Source: Cephalotus follicularis (taxonomy: Eukaryota; Streptophyta; Magnoliopsida; Oxalidales; Cephalotaceae). From it: 64,000 bases of DNA. Under the pieces are notes generated by a model. That model did not search any database and was not told the DNA's origin. It saw only the letters and a program-made list of their open reading frames with translations. A program made the translations under genes and the position numbers. This document shows, piece after piece, positions 10,656 through 21,038 of this stretch. The stretch is taken from positions 62,001-126,000 of the forward strand of contig BDDD01002267.1 of the NCBI GenBank assembly GCA_001972305.1. The letters run 5' to 3'. Each line of letters begins with the position of its first letter. Position 1 is the first letter of the stretch.

Positions 10656-11337
10656 AGAAAAAGAAGGACAAAGCTAAGAAGAATGCGATGATTGCTACTT
10701 GGAGCGATAGCGATGACTCTAGCTTAGATAATGAAGAAAACGAAGAAATTACAAACATTGCGTTCATGGCAATGGAAGACGATTGTGAGGTAAATACTCA
10801 ATCTCTTAGCTATAATGAATTGCAATGTGAGTATGATGAGCTAGTAGATGTTTTAAATGATTTAAATAGGGAATATCTATTGCTTAAGAAAATTGCAAAG
10901 GATAGAGCTAAAGAAAATGTTGAGCTAAAGAACTGTATTCTTGAATTAAAAAAAGGATGAATGTATGAATGAAAGGAATTTTTCTTTAGAAAAAGAAAAT
11001 CAAGAATTAAAATTTGAAATTGATGCTTTGAAAAAAGACATTTTCAAAATTTTATAGTAGTAATGAGAAATTGGATAAATTACTAGGAATGCAGCGATGT
11101 GTCTTTGATAGAGCTGGGTTAGGCTTTGATGAGATGAACAAAGTAAAGTATTTTGATAAATTGTTAGATATAAAGAAGAAAGTAATAAATTGTAATTTCT
11201 GTGAAAAAGTTGGACATATTACTTCTACTTGTTGGTATAGAAGATCAAATACTAAGATTAAAAGAATATGGGTTCTGAAAGGAACATTTTCGACTAACAC
11301 AAAAGGACCCAAAACCTTTTGGGTACCAAAAACTTAA
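10656..11337 (+). pseudogene. gag: Copia gag of element 2, C-terminal part
   Basis: After the TSD the gag frame continues with KKKDKAKKNAMIATWSDSDD, an acidic region and a coiled-coil segment to a stop at 10958-10960. Several stops or frameshifts cover 10960-11070. The last part (11071-11337) reads LLGMQRCVFDRAGLGFDEM, then an intact second zinc knuckle CNFCEKVGHITSTC, and ends KTFWVPKT plus stop. As in element 1, no protease or pol follows this point. Confidence 0.8.
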
Positions 11338-11995
11338 ATCTGTTTTGTAGGTGTGCTTGAAAACAGTTTTCAAAAAGAAGAAAAGTTTTGCTCCAAGCAC
11401 ATGTTTGTAAGTTTTTTTTTTGAAATGTTTAAAGTTGTTTTTTGATATATTTGTTTTATAATGAAATGACTTTGATATATTTTTTGAGTGAATATTGTTG
11501 TTTGATTATGTTGTTTGGTTGATTATTGACTGTTCATGAAAAGCTGTTTTTAAACTTGTTTTATGAAGTTTGGTATCTGATTTTGTTCTAAAAATTTTTA
11601 AAGTGTTTTTGAAAAACTTGTTTTACGCATCAACGTTTATAAATACCCTTGTGTTTTAACGTCAATGCTAAAACATAGCGTTAACGAAAATATACGCGTC
11701 AACAAGAATGAAGGAATGCTTATGATCTTGTGCATAACGCTATCTATTAGCGTTAACGACATGTTTTTGCGTCAATGATGACGTTAACGCCTTTATCTTC
11801 TGTATCAAATGGTACACGATAAGCGTTAACGCAAACGTTAGACGTCGACGCCTACGGGTCGAGTATATAAAACTCTGTGTGTTTTCATCGACTCTTACTC
11901 GTTTTGGTATTAAAATCCCTAGTTTCCCTCTCTTTGTTTTTCTACAATATGATCTTAAAACCTCAAAATCTTGAATCTTTTTTTCATCATGCATA
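11338..11995 (+). promoter_or_regulatory. ORF2 leader of element 2: GTCAACG/GTTAACG array plus TATA box
   Basis: No gene is present. From about 11630 to 11856 there are ten or so motifs of the form GCGTTAACGC, CGTCAACG or CGTCGACG, the same variant as in this element's 3' LTR (13990-14460). TATATAAA at 11864-11871 directly follows the array, and the ORF2 ATG lies 125 bases further on. The order array, TATA box, short leader, ATG is that of a plant promoter, so ORF2 may have its own transcript. That is inference. Confidence 0.6.
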
Positions 11996-13162
11996 ATGCC
12001 GAAGACCAAGCATGCTTCGAGAGGAGGAAAAACACTAGTTGGATCAACGTACAAGAACAATTATGCTGCCAAAAAGGTATTATGTGGTAGAATAGTTGAT
12101 TTCTCTTTTACCTCTGGTGATAGGTTTAAACTCGAGCAATGGTTTGAGACCTTAGGTTGGAAAGACTATTTTACAATCAATGCTCTGTACTTTATAGAAT
12201 ATGTTAAAGAATTTTATAGCAATCTTACTGTTATTGGAAATAGATGTGATTTTCTGGAACTTAAAACTGAGGTTAATAAGACAGTTATTAAGTTCGATGA
12301 TAAGATGTTAGGTAACATTTTGAATATACCTACTATTGGGTCCAAGTTTTTTGAAACGAAAAAATGGCATGAGGACCCTAATTTGGTGCTTGAAGATTGT
12401 CTTAGGGCGTTCTACCAAAATGAAAATGTTTTTGGAGGAATGGCCAAACCTACCAACCTCCTTGGTGCTGAGCATAGGCTGTTCCACCACATAACTGCCA
12501 CTCACATTCTACTTACCTCTGGTGGGCAAAAAAAGATGAGTTACCAAGACTTGTATATCATATGGCACATAGTTAGTGGAAAACCCTTAAACCTTCCACA
12601 TCTCATTATGAAGAATATGCTGAGAGCTACTTCCAAAGTAGATGGTGCATTGCCCTACGGAATGATAATCACCAAAATTCTCTCACATTTAGGTATTATG
12701 TTTGGAAATGAAGTGCCATCGATGATACATGTTGGGGACATCTATAATGCATCTTCTTTGAAGAGAATGGGATGGAAGAGAGTCTTTGATGTTGATAAAG
12801 GTGTTGAGTGGTTGCCCAAGGAAGGTGGAAGAAGAAAAATAAGAATTGAAGGTGAAGGTGTTGAGGAGCAAGGAGAAGCTCAAAGACCAAAGCAAACCCC
12901 TACACCACAGATGCAGCAAGGACAAGCAAGTAGCAACTCTTCATTATCCATGGAGGTTTTTATGGCTGAAATGAGGAAATTGAACATTAAGATGGATAAT
13001 ATGCGAGAAGAGTTTCTAGACCTTTTTGACGATCGACAAAGGCGACAAAGGAGACTTGAAAAGAAGTTTATTGCCAAAGGTGTTATTGAAGCTGCTAACA
13101 TCTCCTCATTGGAAGAAGCAGAATCGGAAGAAGAAGAAGGAGGAAATGATGTGAAGTCATGA
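11996..13162 (+). CDS. ORF2 of pol-less copia element 2: ATHILA ORF-1 / Transposase_32-like protein
   Basis: This is an intact frame of 388 residues starting MPKTKHASRGG. The N-terminus is basic. Residues about 25-270 align with the 2678-3784 protein at moderate similarity (compare FKLEQWFETLGWKDYF, LNLPHLIMKNML and LPYGMIITKIL with the corresponding segments there). They also fit the plant Transposase_32/ATHILA ORF-1 type domain. A Q/P-rich linker (about 300-317) precedes a strongly charged coiled coil (about 319-360), and the tail is acidic (ESEEEEGG). No signal peptide or membrane span is seen. The biochemical role is unknown; a structural or RNA/DNA-associated role is only a guess. Position between gag and the polypurine tract, with pol missing, matches element 1. 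Low similarity between the two proteins suggests an old association, not a recent single capture. Confidence 0.75.
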   Translation: MPKTKHASRGGKTLVGSTYKNNYAAKKVLCGRIVDFSFTSGDRFKLEQWFETLGWKDYFTINALYFIEYVKEFYSNLTVIGNRCDFLELKTEVNKTVIKFDDKMLGNILNIPTIGSKFFETKKWHEDPNLVLEDCLRAFYQNENVFGGMAKPTNLLGAEHRLFHHITATHILLTSGGQKKMSYQDLYIIWHIVSGKPLNLPHLIMKNMLRATSKVDGALPYGMIITKILSHLGIMFGNEVPSMIHVGDIYNASSLKRMGWKRVFDVDKGVEWLPKEGGRRKIRIEGEGVEEQGEAQRPKQTPTPQMQQGQASSNSSLSMEVFMAEMRKLNIKMDNMREEFLDLFDDRQRRQRRLEKKFIAKGVIEAANISSLEEAESEEEEGGNDVKS

Positions 13163-13835
13163 TTTATACATCATTGTTGCATTTTCTGTTTTGTTTTAAA
13201 CTTCTGATTTGTATTAAAGTTAAGTTTTTGGATGAATGCATTGGTAGTTTCAATTTCTATTGCAATGAAACTCTTATGATGATTGTGTTTTTATGTGCTT
13301 GTGATATGTGATATTTACTGTTTATCTCCTTGAATCAATTGATGCATTGTTTTTAAAGTGTTATTGAATTGATTTATTGAGGGGGAGATCGCTTGTTGTT
13401 TATGATTTTGATATTCTTATTGATATTTGTTGTTTATGTTTGGTATAATGAGATTAAGTCTTGTTAAGTGTTTTTTTTAATGCATAAAGCCAGGGGGAGT
13501 TGTGACTCCTTAGCCTTTCTTGATGATTTCCAAAAAGGGGGAGAAATGAAAAGGCTAGATATATATGTTTTGTTAAGCTAGAAATCATGCATTGAAGATG
13601 CGTTTAAAATTTGAGCATTTAAAGAATGAATATCCTATTAAGGGGGAGAGTTCTGTTTTAAAATAAATGCTTAAAATGTTTTGTCTTTTGGTATGATGAG
13701 TATAAATTGATATCGTGCATAAAGTTGCTTAATACTTAAGTTAAGACAGAGTTTATGTTAAAGGAGTTTATGTTTTAAACATTCAAATTGGTATTAAGTT
13801 TTATGCCTTTTTATTGTGTATGTTTTGTCATCATC
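13163..13835 (+). other. 3' noncoding region with multiple polypurine boxes
   Basis: No gene is seen. GGGGGAG boxes occur at 13381, 13493, 13532-13543 and 13641, before the terminal tract at 13836. The spacing and sequence parallel those upstream of the LTR at 4395 and fit the Sirevirus trait of repeated PPT-like motifs. Confidence 0.65.
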
Positions 13836-13849
13836 AAAAAGGGGGAGAT
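13836..13849 (+). other. Polypurine tract of element 2
   Basis: AAAAAGGGGGAGAT sits directly before the LTR start TGTTGAC at 13850. Confidence 0.8.
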
Positions 13850-15088
13850 TGTTGACATTTATGTGTTACAATCTTGGTTTTGATGATAATAAAACACTTA
13901 ATGTGTTTGTTGATGTGAAGGATCTGTTTGAAAGTAACAAACAAGAAAAGTTGTAAGTGAAAACAAGCATAATATGCATATCAGTCATATTGACGTCAAT
14001 GACTAGACACTACACGTCAACGTGCTGGGCTTAAGCACATGTTCTGGGCTTTGCAAAGATGATTCTTGTCAACGTGTGGTTTATTCTCGTCAACGTGCTG
14101 GGGATTACATTATTGGCGTCAACACCATGATGAAGACGTCAACGTCCAAAGGTGCAATTTCAGACAGTAGCTTTGGACGTCAAAGTGAGGATATAATAGC
14201 GTCAACATCTATGAGATAAACGTCAACGTCATGTTTAGACGTCAACGCAGAAGAAAGCACAATTCAGATAGTAACTTGAATGTTAACGCGAAAGACAGAT
14301 GAAGTCAACGCAAATGATATTTGCGTCAACGTGATCATACGCGTCAACGTGAATAGTGCAAAGATCAGACAGTAGCTTATGGAGTCAACATGAAGAACCA
14401 AATGAGTTAACGCAATCAGAAATAGATGTCAACGCCTATCGTACACATCAACGCCAAAGACAGGTAGACACAAAATCTGCAAGAACTGAAGGAGATGAAA
14501 TGGTGAAGACTTACCATTCTTGATTCAAACGGCTCTTTGACGATTTCCTTGATGATAGCAACAGTCATATTCAACAAGAAGACTATAAATAGCGGTTGAA
14601 TCAACAGCAAAATAATCAAGCAAATCTGCAAGTGAACTTTCATATTTTTAAAGAGTTTTTGTTCTATTTTGCAAGTCTTATCTTCTAATATTGAGCATTA
14701 CTTTCATACTCAACCTTTGTAGAGGTTATTACAAACACAACACCTACCTTAAAATATTGCTGTAACCCAGGTCATTAGTACCTACATTCAAGAGTTAGGA
14801 TTTAGCTTGCAAAAATCCGAGTTAGGATTGAACTCGCAAAAATCCGAGTTAGGATTCAACTTGTAAAAATCCAGAAAGTTTTGATTGTGATCGTGGAATT
14901 ACAATCTAGTGGTACCTCAAGTGCGGCTTGGGAGAGTGGACGTAGGCACGTTTTGCCGAACCACTATATATTGTTTGAAACTCTCTTTCTCTTACTCTTT
15001 TATTTAATCGCAACTTATTTTATTGCTTATAATTTTTTAAGAATAATTTGATTGCTTGTTTGTATAGTTTTTGATTTTTAAAAGGAGG
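13850..15088 (+). repeat. 3' LTR of element 2, end truncated
   Basis: This LTR starts TGTTGACATTTATG. U3 carries a dense array of about 18 GTCAACG-type motifs (13990-14460), then TATAAATA at 14584-14591. The R/U5 part matches 1-413 and 7370-7615. The last about 70 bases, including the poly-C box and CA end, are missing because the sequence stops at an N (15089) and continues as minus-strand gag. Confidence 0.85.
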
Positions 15089-15089
15089 N
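15089..15089. other. Single ambiguous base at a chimeric junction
   Basis: One N separates plus-strand LTR sequence from minus-strand gag. It may mark an assembly join or a masked conflict, not biology. Confidence 0.7.
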
Positions 15090-15693
15090 TTTTCATCATC
15101 GGAGCTAGAATCATCGTTATCGCTCCAAGTTGCGATCATTGCCTTCTTTTTGAGATTGTCTTTCTTTTTCTTCAATTTTGGACAATCTGGCCTTATGTGA
15201 CCCGGTTTATCACATTCATAACAAATAACTTCTTTCTCATCTTTCTTGTTTTGGTTGTATTTCCTTTGTGGGATTGAAACTTGTTTCTTGTCTTTGGATC
15301 GTTGCTTGCTTGATCACTCATTCGAAGTTCGTGAGTCATCAATGACCCCAACAAGCCTTCTAATGAAAGAGTTGATAGATCATTTGCCTCTTCAATAGCT
15401 GTAACTTTAGGTTCCCATGACTTTGGAAGACACCTGAGAATCTTACTAACAAGTTCATGATTAGTATGTACCTTTCCAAGGATTTTTAGAGCTTTTATGA
15501 TATCATTGAATCTTTCATACATGCTAGATATATTTTCATTTTCAAGCGTTGTAAACAGTTCTTAATCATGTACCAATCTATTTATCTTAGTATCTTTTAC
15601 CTGATTGGTTCGTTCTTAGGTAACCATGAGTCTATCCCACATCTCTTTTGCGGAATCAAGAGATGAGACTCTATTGAATTCACTAGGACTTAA
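15090..15693 (-). pseudogene. gag: Sirevirus-like copia gag, C-terminal half (minus strand)
   Basis: The minus-strand frame reads MYERFNDIIKALKILGKV and LRCLPKSWEPKVTAI, without the frameshift seen in the plus-strand copies. A lysine-rich region with a degraded zinc-knuckle region and an ATWSD..DDSS segment lie near 15100-15215. It is cut on the left by the N at 15089. On the right it is interrupted by an LTR element whose TSD is cttaa (15689-15693). The N-terminal half continues at 18801. Confidence 0.8.
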
Positions 15694-18083
15694 TGTAACA
15701 CCCCGCGCCCGCAGGGCGAACACGTGGCATTACTCTCAATCCAATACACAATACAATGGTCGGGACTAGCAATATAAAAATGCGGAAAACTTTAAAACTT
15801 TGCAATACATAACAGTTGCGGAAGATACAATACAATACAGGTCTTTTCAATACATTAACAATCCTTTAAACAGTATTACAAAGCAATACATTTCCATCTT
15901 TCACTACAATATCTCTATCAGCTTCGCGATACCCAAGAAGTCGTGCGGTCAACGGGTCTTCAGTCCTTCTGTCCACTGCTACCTACTGCCCGACCTATGC
16001 CGCACACAAAGTACAACATAGCCCCACCCCAAAGGATGGGGTTAGCCACATTAGCTAAGTAGAAACCTCATGCAGCATGTATGCATGTACAATGTGCAAT
16101 ATCGGTGACAATTTCTACAATATCAATGTGCGGTGTACAATATTAATGCATGACATGGCAAATGCATATGTACAATTGGTGATCAGACTACCCGTATGAC
16201 AGTGGCTCATAACAGAGCATACGGATAGGATCTATAACAATCAATCAATCAATGGCAGACACTCAATGGTGGTGTATAAACATCCAATCAATCAATCAAT
16301 ATCCTATAGAGCATGCGACCGGGTCAATACGATGTCAATCGGTTTGCGGTGATCAATCACACGGAAGGTAGTCCTTCAAAAAGGGTGGGAGATCTATCTA
16401 CTGTTCTCAGACTGATCAGGTTTGGGACTCATAGATCTTCCAGCCTATGGCTGGGTCAATACAATCTCGATGAGCTACAGCCTCAGGGAGCTACCGATAC
16501 CGTTAGGGAGCTACAGCCTCAAGGGAGCATCAATCGACAATCAATCGGTATCGCTCGTCAGCGGGTCAATACAATACAATAAATGAAACGATCGACGGAA
16601 TAGGTGGACAGGGTCAACAACCCTACCTTCCGACAGGAATCATAAGGTCGCTCTATAGGATTCATATAATACAATCAATCAATCAATCGAGTCAATACAA
16701 TATCGTTACAATGTCAATGAGCAAAGCTGATGAGTGGTGGTGTCTAATGGAGAAATGGAAACGTGCATCCATTGTACCGACTTAGACTCGCAGCAACACT
16801 TATGACTCAAGCGATCGATCAATGTATCAATACAACGTCGAAGCAAGGTCAATAAGTGGTGGTATCTAATGGAGATATGGGAACGTGCGTCCATATTACC
16901 GACTTAGACTCACAACAACACTTAAGACTCAAGCAATCAATCAACCAGTCAGTACAATCATTAAAACTGTTTTCAAATACTTGAACACCTCAAGTGAGGC
17001 TCTAGTCAAGTGGCAATGTGAAAAGAAATTGAAAACCAGCTTTAAAATAGTTAAAAACTCCTTTCAGTATATTAGGCGTCGATGTCTTTGGTGAAAGACA
17101 TCGACTCCTCTTTAAACGGTGGAAAGACGTCGATGTCTTTGAAAGACATCGATGTCTTTCCCTATTTGTGTAGAGATCTGGCAGAAGATGTCGATGTCCT
17201 TGGAGAAATACATCGACGCTTTTCAATAAAAATAGCCTGAGAATGCACATCGATGTTCGACATCATGTCTTTCCAGGGGAGAGACATCTCGAGGCAAAGA
17301 CGTCGACGCCTTTGAAGGACGTCGAGGTCTTTGCTGCAGAAACAAGGATAAAGCACTCAAATGAGAAAGACATTGACGTCTTTGGGCTAAGGGTCGATGT
17401 CTTTTCTGGGCAAAGTCGATTTCATGCAGAAAATAGGGCCAATCTCAAGTCAAAATCCAATTTAAAGCCATTCTTTGAAAACCAAAGTTTACAATCAATC
17501 ATTTGAGGTTAGTAAGACTAGTTACAACCTTCCAAATTCAATTTCAATCCTTTAATTAATAATTGGGTCAAGGGTTTGCTAAAAACCCCAATTCACTCAA
17601 TTCAATCATTCAATCAGTAATTCAATCAATACAATCAATCATTCAATCAATACAAGAGGCTGGAAATTCAAGTAAGAAGTCCTACCTATCACTGAAGCTT
17701 CAAAGTTGAGTTTCCAATCTCTCAATCGGCTGCTATGTCGTTCAATCACCAATCCACTACTCGAAATCGTTGTCCTTGTCGATGGAGATGTAATCCGGGG
17801 CAGCAATGGTGGAAGATGGAGGCTGCTCAGCTAGAGAGAGAGAGGGATAAGGATAGAGAGAGAAGAAGAATGAGAAATATGAGAGAAAGAATTGACTTAA
17901 ATAGTCGATTCGGTCAACTCTCCGAAACTCGGCCCAAAAATCCTGACTATACATGCATATGATCAATACAATATCAATAGGCATAAGAATACCTCAATTC
18001 AATACAGTTCAGTACGGTCCAATACGGTACAATACAGTACGATGTATGCATGAACAGTACAAAAGGGAATTCGGGTCGTCACA
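15694..18083 (-). repeat. Complete 3' LTR with GACATCGATGTC-type motif array
   Basis: The minus-strand LTR starts TGTGACGACCCG at 18083, just after the polypurine tract. A weak TATA-like TATTTAAG lies near 17896-17904. Downstream of it, 17086-17420 holds at least ten motifs such as GACATCGATGTC, GACGTCGATGTC and GACGTCGACGCC. The rest is rich in CAATCAAT and CAATACAAT repeats. Confidence 0.75.
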
Positions 18084-18128
18084 TTCTCCCCTCCTTAAAA
18101 GAATCTGGTCCCCAGATTCATCGGTCAA

Positions 18129-18795
18129 GGCCAATCTCAAGTCAAAATCCAATTTAAAGCCATTCTTTGAAAACCAAAGTTTACAATCAATCATTTGAGG
18201 TTAGTAAGACTAGTTACAACCTTCTAAATTCAATTTCAATCCTTTATTTAACAATTAGGTCAAGGGTTTGCTAAAAACCCTAAGAACCCCAATTCACTCA
18301 ATTCAATCATTCAATCAGTCATTCAATCAATACAATCAATCATTCAATCAATACAAGAGGCAGGCAATTCAAGTAAGAAGTCCTACCTATCACTGAAGCT
18401 TCAAAGTTGAGCTTCCAATCTCTCAATCGGCTGCTATGTCGTTCAATCACCAATCCACTACTCGAAATCATTGTCCTTGTCGATGGAGATGCAATCCGGG
18501 GCAGCAATGGTGGAAGATGGAGGCTTCTCAGCTAGAGAGAGAGAGAGGGAGAAGGGTACAGAGAGAAGAAGAATGAGAAATATGAGAGAAAGGAGAGAAA
18601 GAATTGACTTAAATAGTCGATTCGGTCAACTCTCCGAAACTCGGCCCAAAAATCCCGACTATACATGCATATGATCAATACAATATCAATAGGTATAAGA
18701 ATACCTCAATTCAATACAGTTCAGTACGGTCCAATACGGTACAATACGGTACGATGTATGCATGAATAGTACAAAAGGGAATTCGGGTCGTCACA
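18129..18795 (-). repeat. Truncated 5' LTR of the same element
   Basis: These 667 bases repeat about 17430-18083 almost exactly, including the CTCTCT-rich block. The break at 18129 joins the LTR directly to the 3' internal stub. Confidence 0.75.
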
Positions 18796-18800
18796 CTTAA

Positions 18801-19070
18801 TGCACAGAAAATTACATGATTGGCCTTAGCATTCAATTGAAGCAACTTATAATCAAGTTCATTGTATTCACTATCAAGTTTACTAACTTTTTGACCATTA
18901 ATAATTTTAGTGATAATTTCATGACCATGTGTTATGATATTCCATAATTCATAATCTAGGGACTGAATAAAAATGGTCATCTAAGTTTTCCAATAACTAT
19001 AATTGTTTCCATCAAAACTAGAGGGTTTGTTAATGGATTGACTAATGTTATCATTAAAAAAGGTTGCCAT
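18801..19070 (-). pseudogene. gag: Sirevirus-like copia gag, N-terminal part (minus strand, copy A)
   Basis: Start codon at 19070 on the minus strand. The frame resembles the gag at 5280, with MTIFIQSLDYELWNIITHG in the long open part. An in-frame TAG sits just before that methionine (near 18981-18985), so it is dead. It continues across the LTR insertion into 15090-15693. A second copy lies at 26320-26594. Confidence 0.8.
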
Positions 19071-19109
19071 GGATCAATCTATCTCAATTAAGATTAATGA
19101 TAAATACCT

Positions 19110-19121
19110 TCTCTGATACCA
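19110..19121 (-). other. Primer-binding site, minus strand (copy A)
   Basis: Reverse complement reads TGGTATCAGAGA, one mismatch to the usual tRNA-Met site. It lies between gag and the LTR. Confidence 0.75.
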
Positions 19122-19123
19122 AT

Positions 19124-19805
19124 TGTAGATCCACTAATAGCAACCTAGAGGGGGGGTGAATAGGTTATGCGGAATAATTAACCCTTTTTTTATTTTAAAG
19201 ATTAAGACAAAAATAAGATAAACAAGTAATCAAATTACTCTAATAAGCAAAAATAAATTGCAATAAGTAAAAGAGTAAGGGAAGAAAGATTGCAAATAAT
19301 ATATAGTGGTTCGGCCAAATATGCCTACGTCCACTCTCCCAGCAGCACTTGAGGTTCCACTAGGTTTGTAATCCCCCGATCACAATCCCAACTTCTTGAT
19401 TTTTACAAGGAAAATCCTAACTCGGATTTTTACGAGATAAATCCTAACTCGGATTTTTACAAGCTAAATCCTAACTTGAATTCAGGTATTAACAACCTGG
19501 TATTACACAAAGATATTCAGGTGGTGTTTGTGTGTTTATAAATACCTCTAACAAGGTTGAATATGAAACACTATGGCTCAAAACAAATACTCAATGTAGT
19601 AACACAAATAAAGCTTTTGACAATGGCAAAGTAATGTAGATATTGTTGCTTGTTGATTTCTTGTTCTTCACCATTGATTCAGACCTCTATTTATAGGCTT
19701 CTTAACTTTACTTGTTTGTTACATTTAAACTTTCCTTCACATAAACAAACAAGTTAGGTGCTTTGTTATCATCAAAACCAAGATTTTAACACATAAATAT
19801 CAACA
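19124..19805 (-). repeat. 5' LTR of minus-strand copia element (copy A)
   Basis: On the minus strand it starts TGTTGATATTTATGTG at 19805 and ends ..ATCTACA. It is related to the 13850 LTR and has the conserved poly-C box (19150-19165), but at 682 bases it is shorter and has no GTCAACG array. A TATA-like CCTATAAATAG lies near 19690. Confidence 0.75.
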
Positions 19806-20214
19806 CATTTGTTCCCTTTAATTAGACATTACTGCCTATTGACTATTTACATAAGTATTGATTGATTGTACTAGACTATTCCAATTAGAGCAACCTTGTG
19901 ACTCTAGAGTGGAAGCTAGGCGATGGTTATCCTATTTGTTCCCTCTGACTAGATCGTCACCGCCTTAGGGCTATACTAGAAAGTTGCACTCCAGTTATAC
20001 TACCATCGTGTAAGCGCTCCGATACTACCGTCGAGTGACTAGATTGTACTGAGTCGCCTCCAGGCAGAGTTATTGCACTCTGGCTATACTGTCGTCGAGT
20101 ATGCACTTCAGTCACGTGCGCCATAAAGTATGCACTCTAGTGACTCACGCTATTGAGTATGCGTTTAGATAGATATTACCATGAAGCAGGTACTTACCTG
20201 GATACTACCACTAA
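19806..20214. other. Spacer without recognisable gene
   Basis: There is no domain or long frame. Phrases such as 'gtatgcactc' and 'tactaccg' recur. It separates the copia LTR from a truncated reverse transcriptase, which loses similarity at about 20215. It may be decayed element sequence. Confidence 0.4.
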
Positions 20215-21038
20215 GTCGTCGATACGTGGTACAAGGTATTTGTTGCATATCGTGACTTTGTTGAGCTGCCTGTAATCTATGCACAGACGGAGAGTCTTAT
20301 CCTTCTTCCTCACAAACAGAACCGACGCACCCCAAGGTGAACTACTAGGTCTGATGAACCCCTTCTCTATCAACTCCTGTAGTTGAGTCCTAAGCTCTAC
20401 AAGCTCAACTGTTGCCATCCTGTAGGGTGCAAGGTTTATAAGGGCTATGCCAGGCGCTACGTCTATAGAGAACTCAATGACCCTATCTGGTGGTAAACCT
20501 AGAAAATCCTCTGGAAAGACATCCGGGAATTCACAAACAACCGGTATATCCTCTAGCTTCAGCTCGGTGATCCTCGTATCATACACATGTTCTAGAAATC
20601 CGTAACCCCCCTTTATCAACAATCTCCTGGCTGACAAGGCTGAAATAACAAATGTCGGTAAAATACAGCGCTCGCCAACTAACTCCAACTTTGTATCATC
20701 AGGTTGACAGAAAGTAATAACTTTCCTAAAAAATAGACGGATACTTGATGGGCTATCAGCCAATACATACTGAGGATGACATCAATATCTGAAATCTCAA
20801 GTGGCATCAGATCTGCTAAAAGCTCTTGATCTCCAACCTGGATTCTACAACCCCGAAATACGCTACCAACAATCATAGATTGGCCTAAAGGAATGGCCCC
20901 AACTACGCTGTGATCTAGATGTCCCAACTCTCTATCAGCATAAATGTCAAATGCATGCAATACATAGGAAAAAGTAAATCCTGTATCAATCAAAACATGG
21001 GCGTCTCTACCAAAAATAGAAACCATACATACTACCAC
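20215..21038 (-). pseudogene. pol: Ty3/gypsy protease and reverse transcriptase start (copy A)
   Basis: Reading leftward, 21038-20679 encodes an aspartic protease with the active-site motif LIDTGFTFSYV and a DVILSMYWL segment. A frameshift follows, and 20763-20215 gives the linker and N-terminal [47 protein letters not shown] and [13 protein letters not shown]. It is cut after PRIDDL, before the RT catalytic aspartates. The order fits a chromovirus-type Ty3/gypsy pol. Copy B is at 27193-27884. Confidence 0.8.

Larger units (their letters stand above)
15694..18795 (-). mobile_element. Internally deleted LTR retrotransposon (probably Ty3/gypsy) in gag, TSD cttaa
   Basis: The 3102-base insertion is flanked by cttaa (15689-15693, 18796-18800). 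On the minus strand it begins TGTGACGACCCG and ends GGTGTTACA. It consists of a truncated 5' LTR (18795 down to 18129), a stub of internal sequence with polypurine tract AAGGAGGGGAGAA (18096-18084), and a complete 3' LTR (18083 to 15694, 2390 bases). Almost the whole coding part is gone. Short frames inside are not genes. Confidence 0.8.

Noticed and set aside
2678-13162. ORF2 as a Sirevirus env-like gene
   Set aside because: No signal peptide or membrane span is visible and the domain resembles ATHILA ORF-1/Transposase_32; position after a missing pol alone is weak evidence.
16313-18674. Several 65-90 codon frames in CAATCAAT-rich sequence
   Set aside because: They lie in an LTR, repeat between its two copies and contain no recognisable domain.
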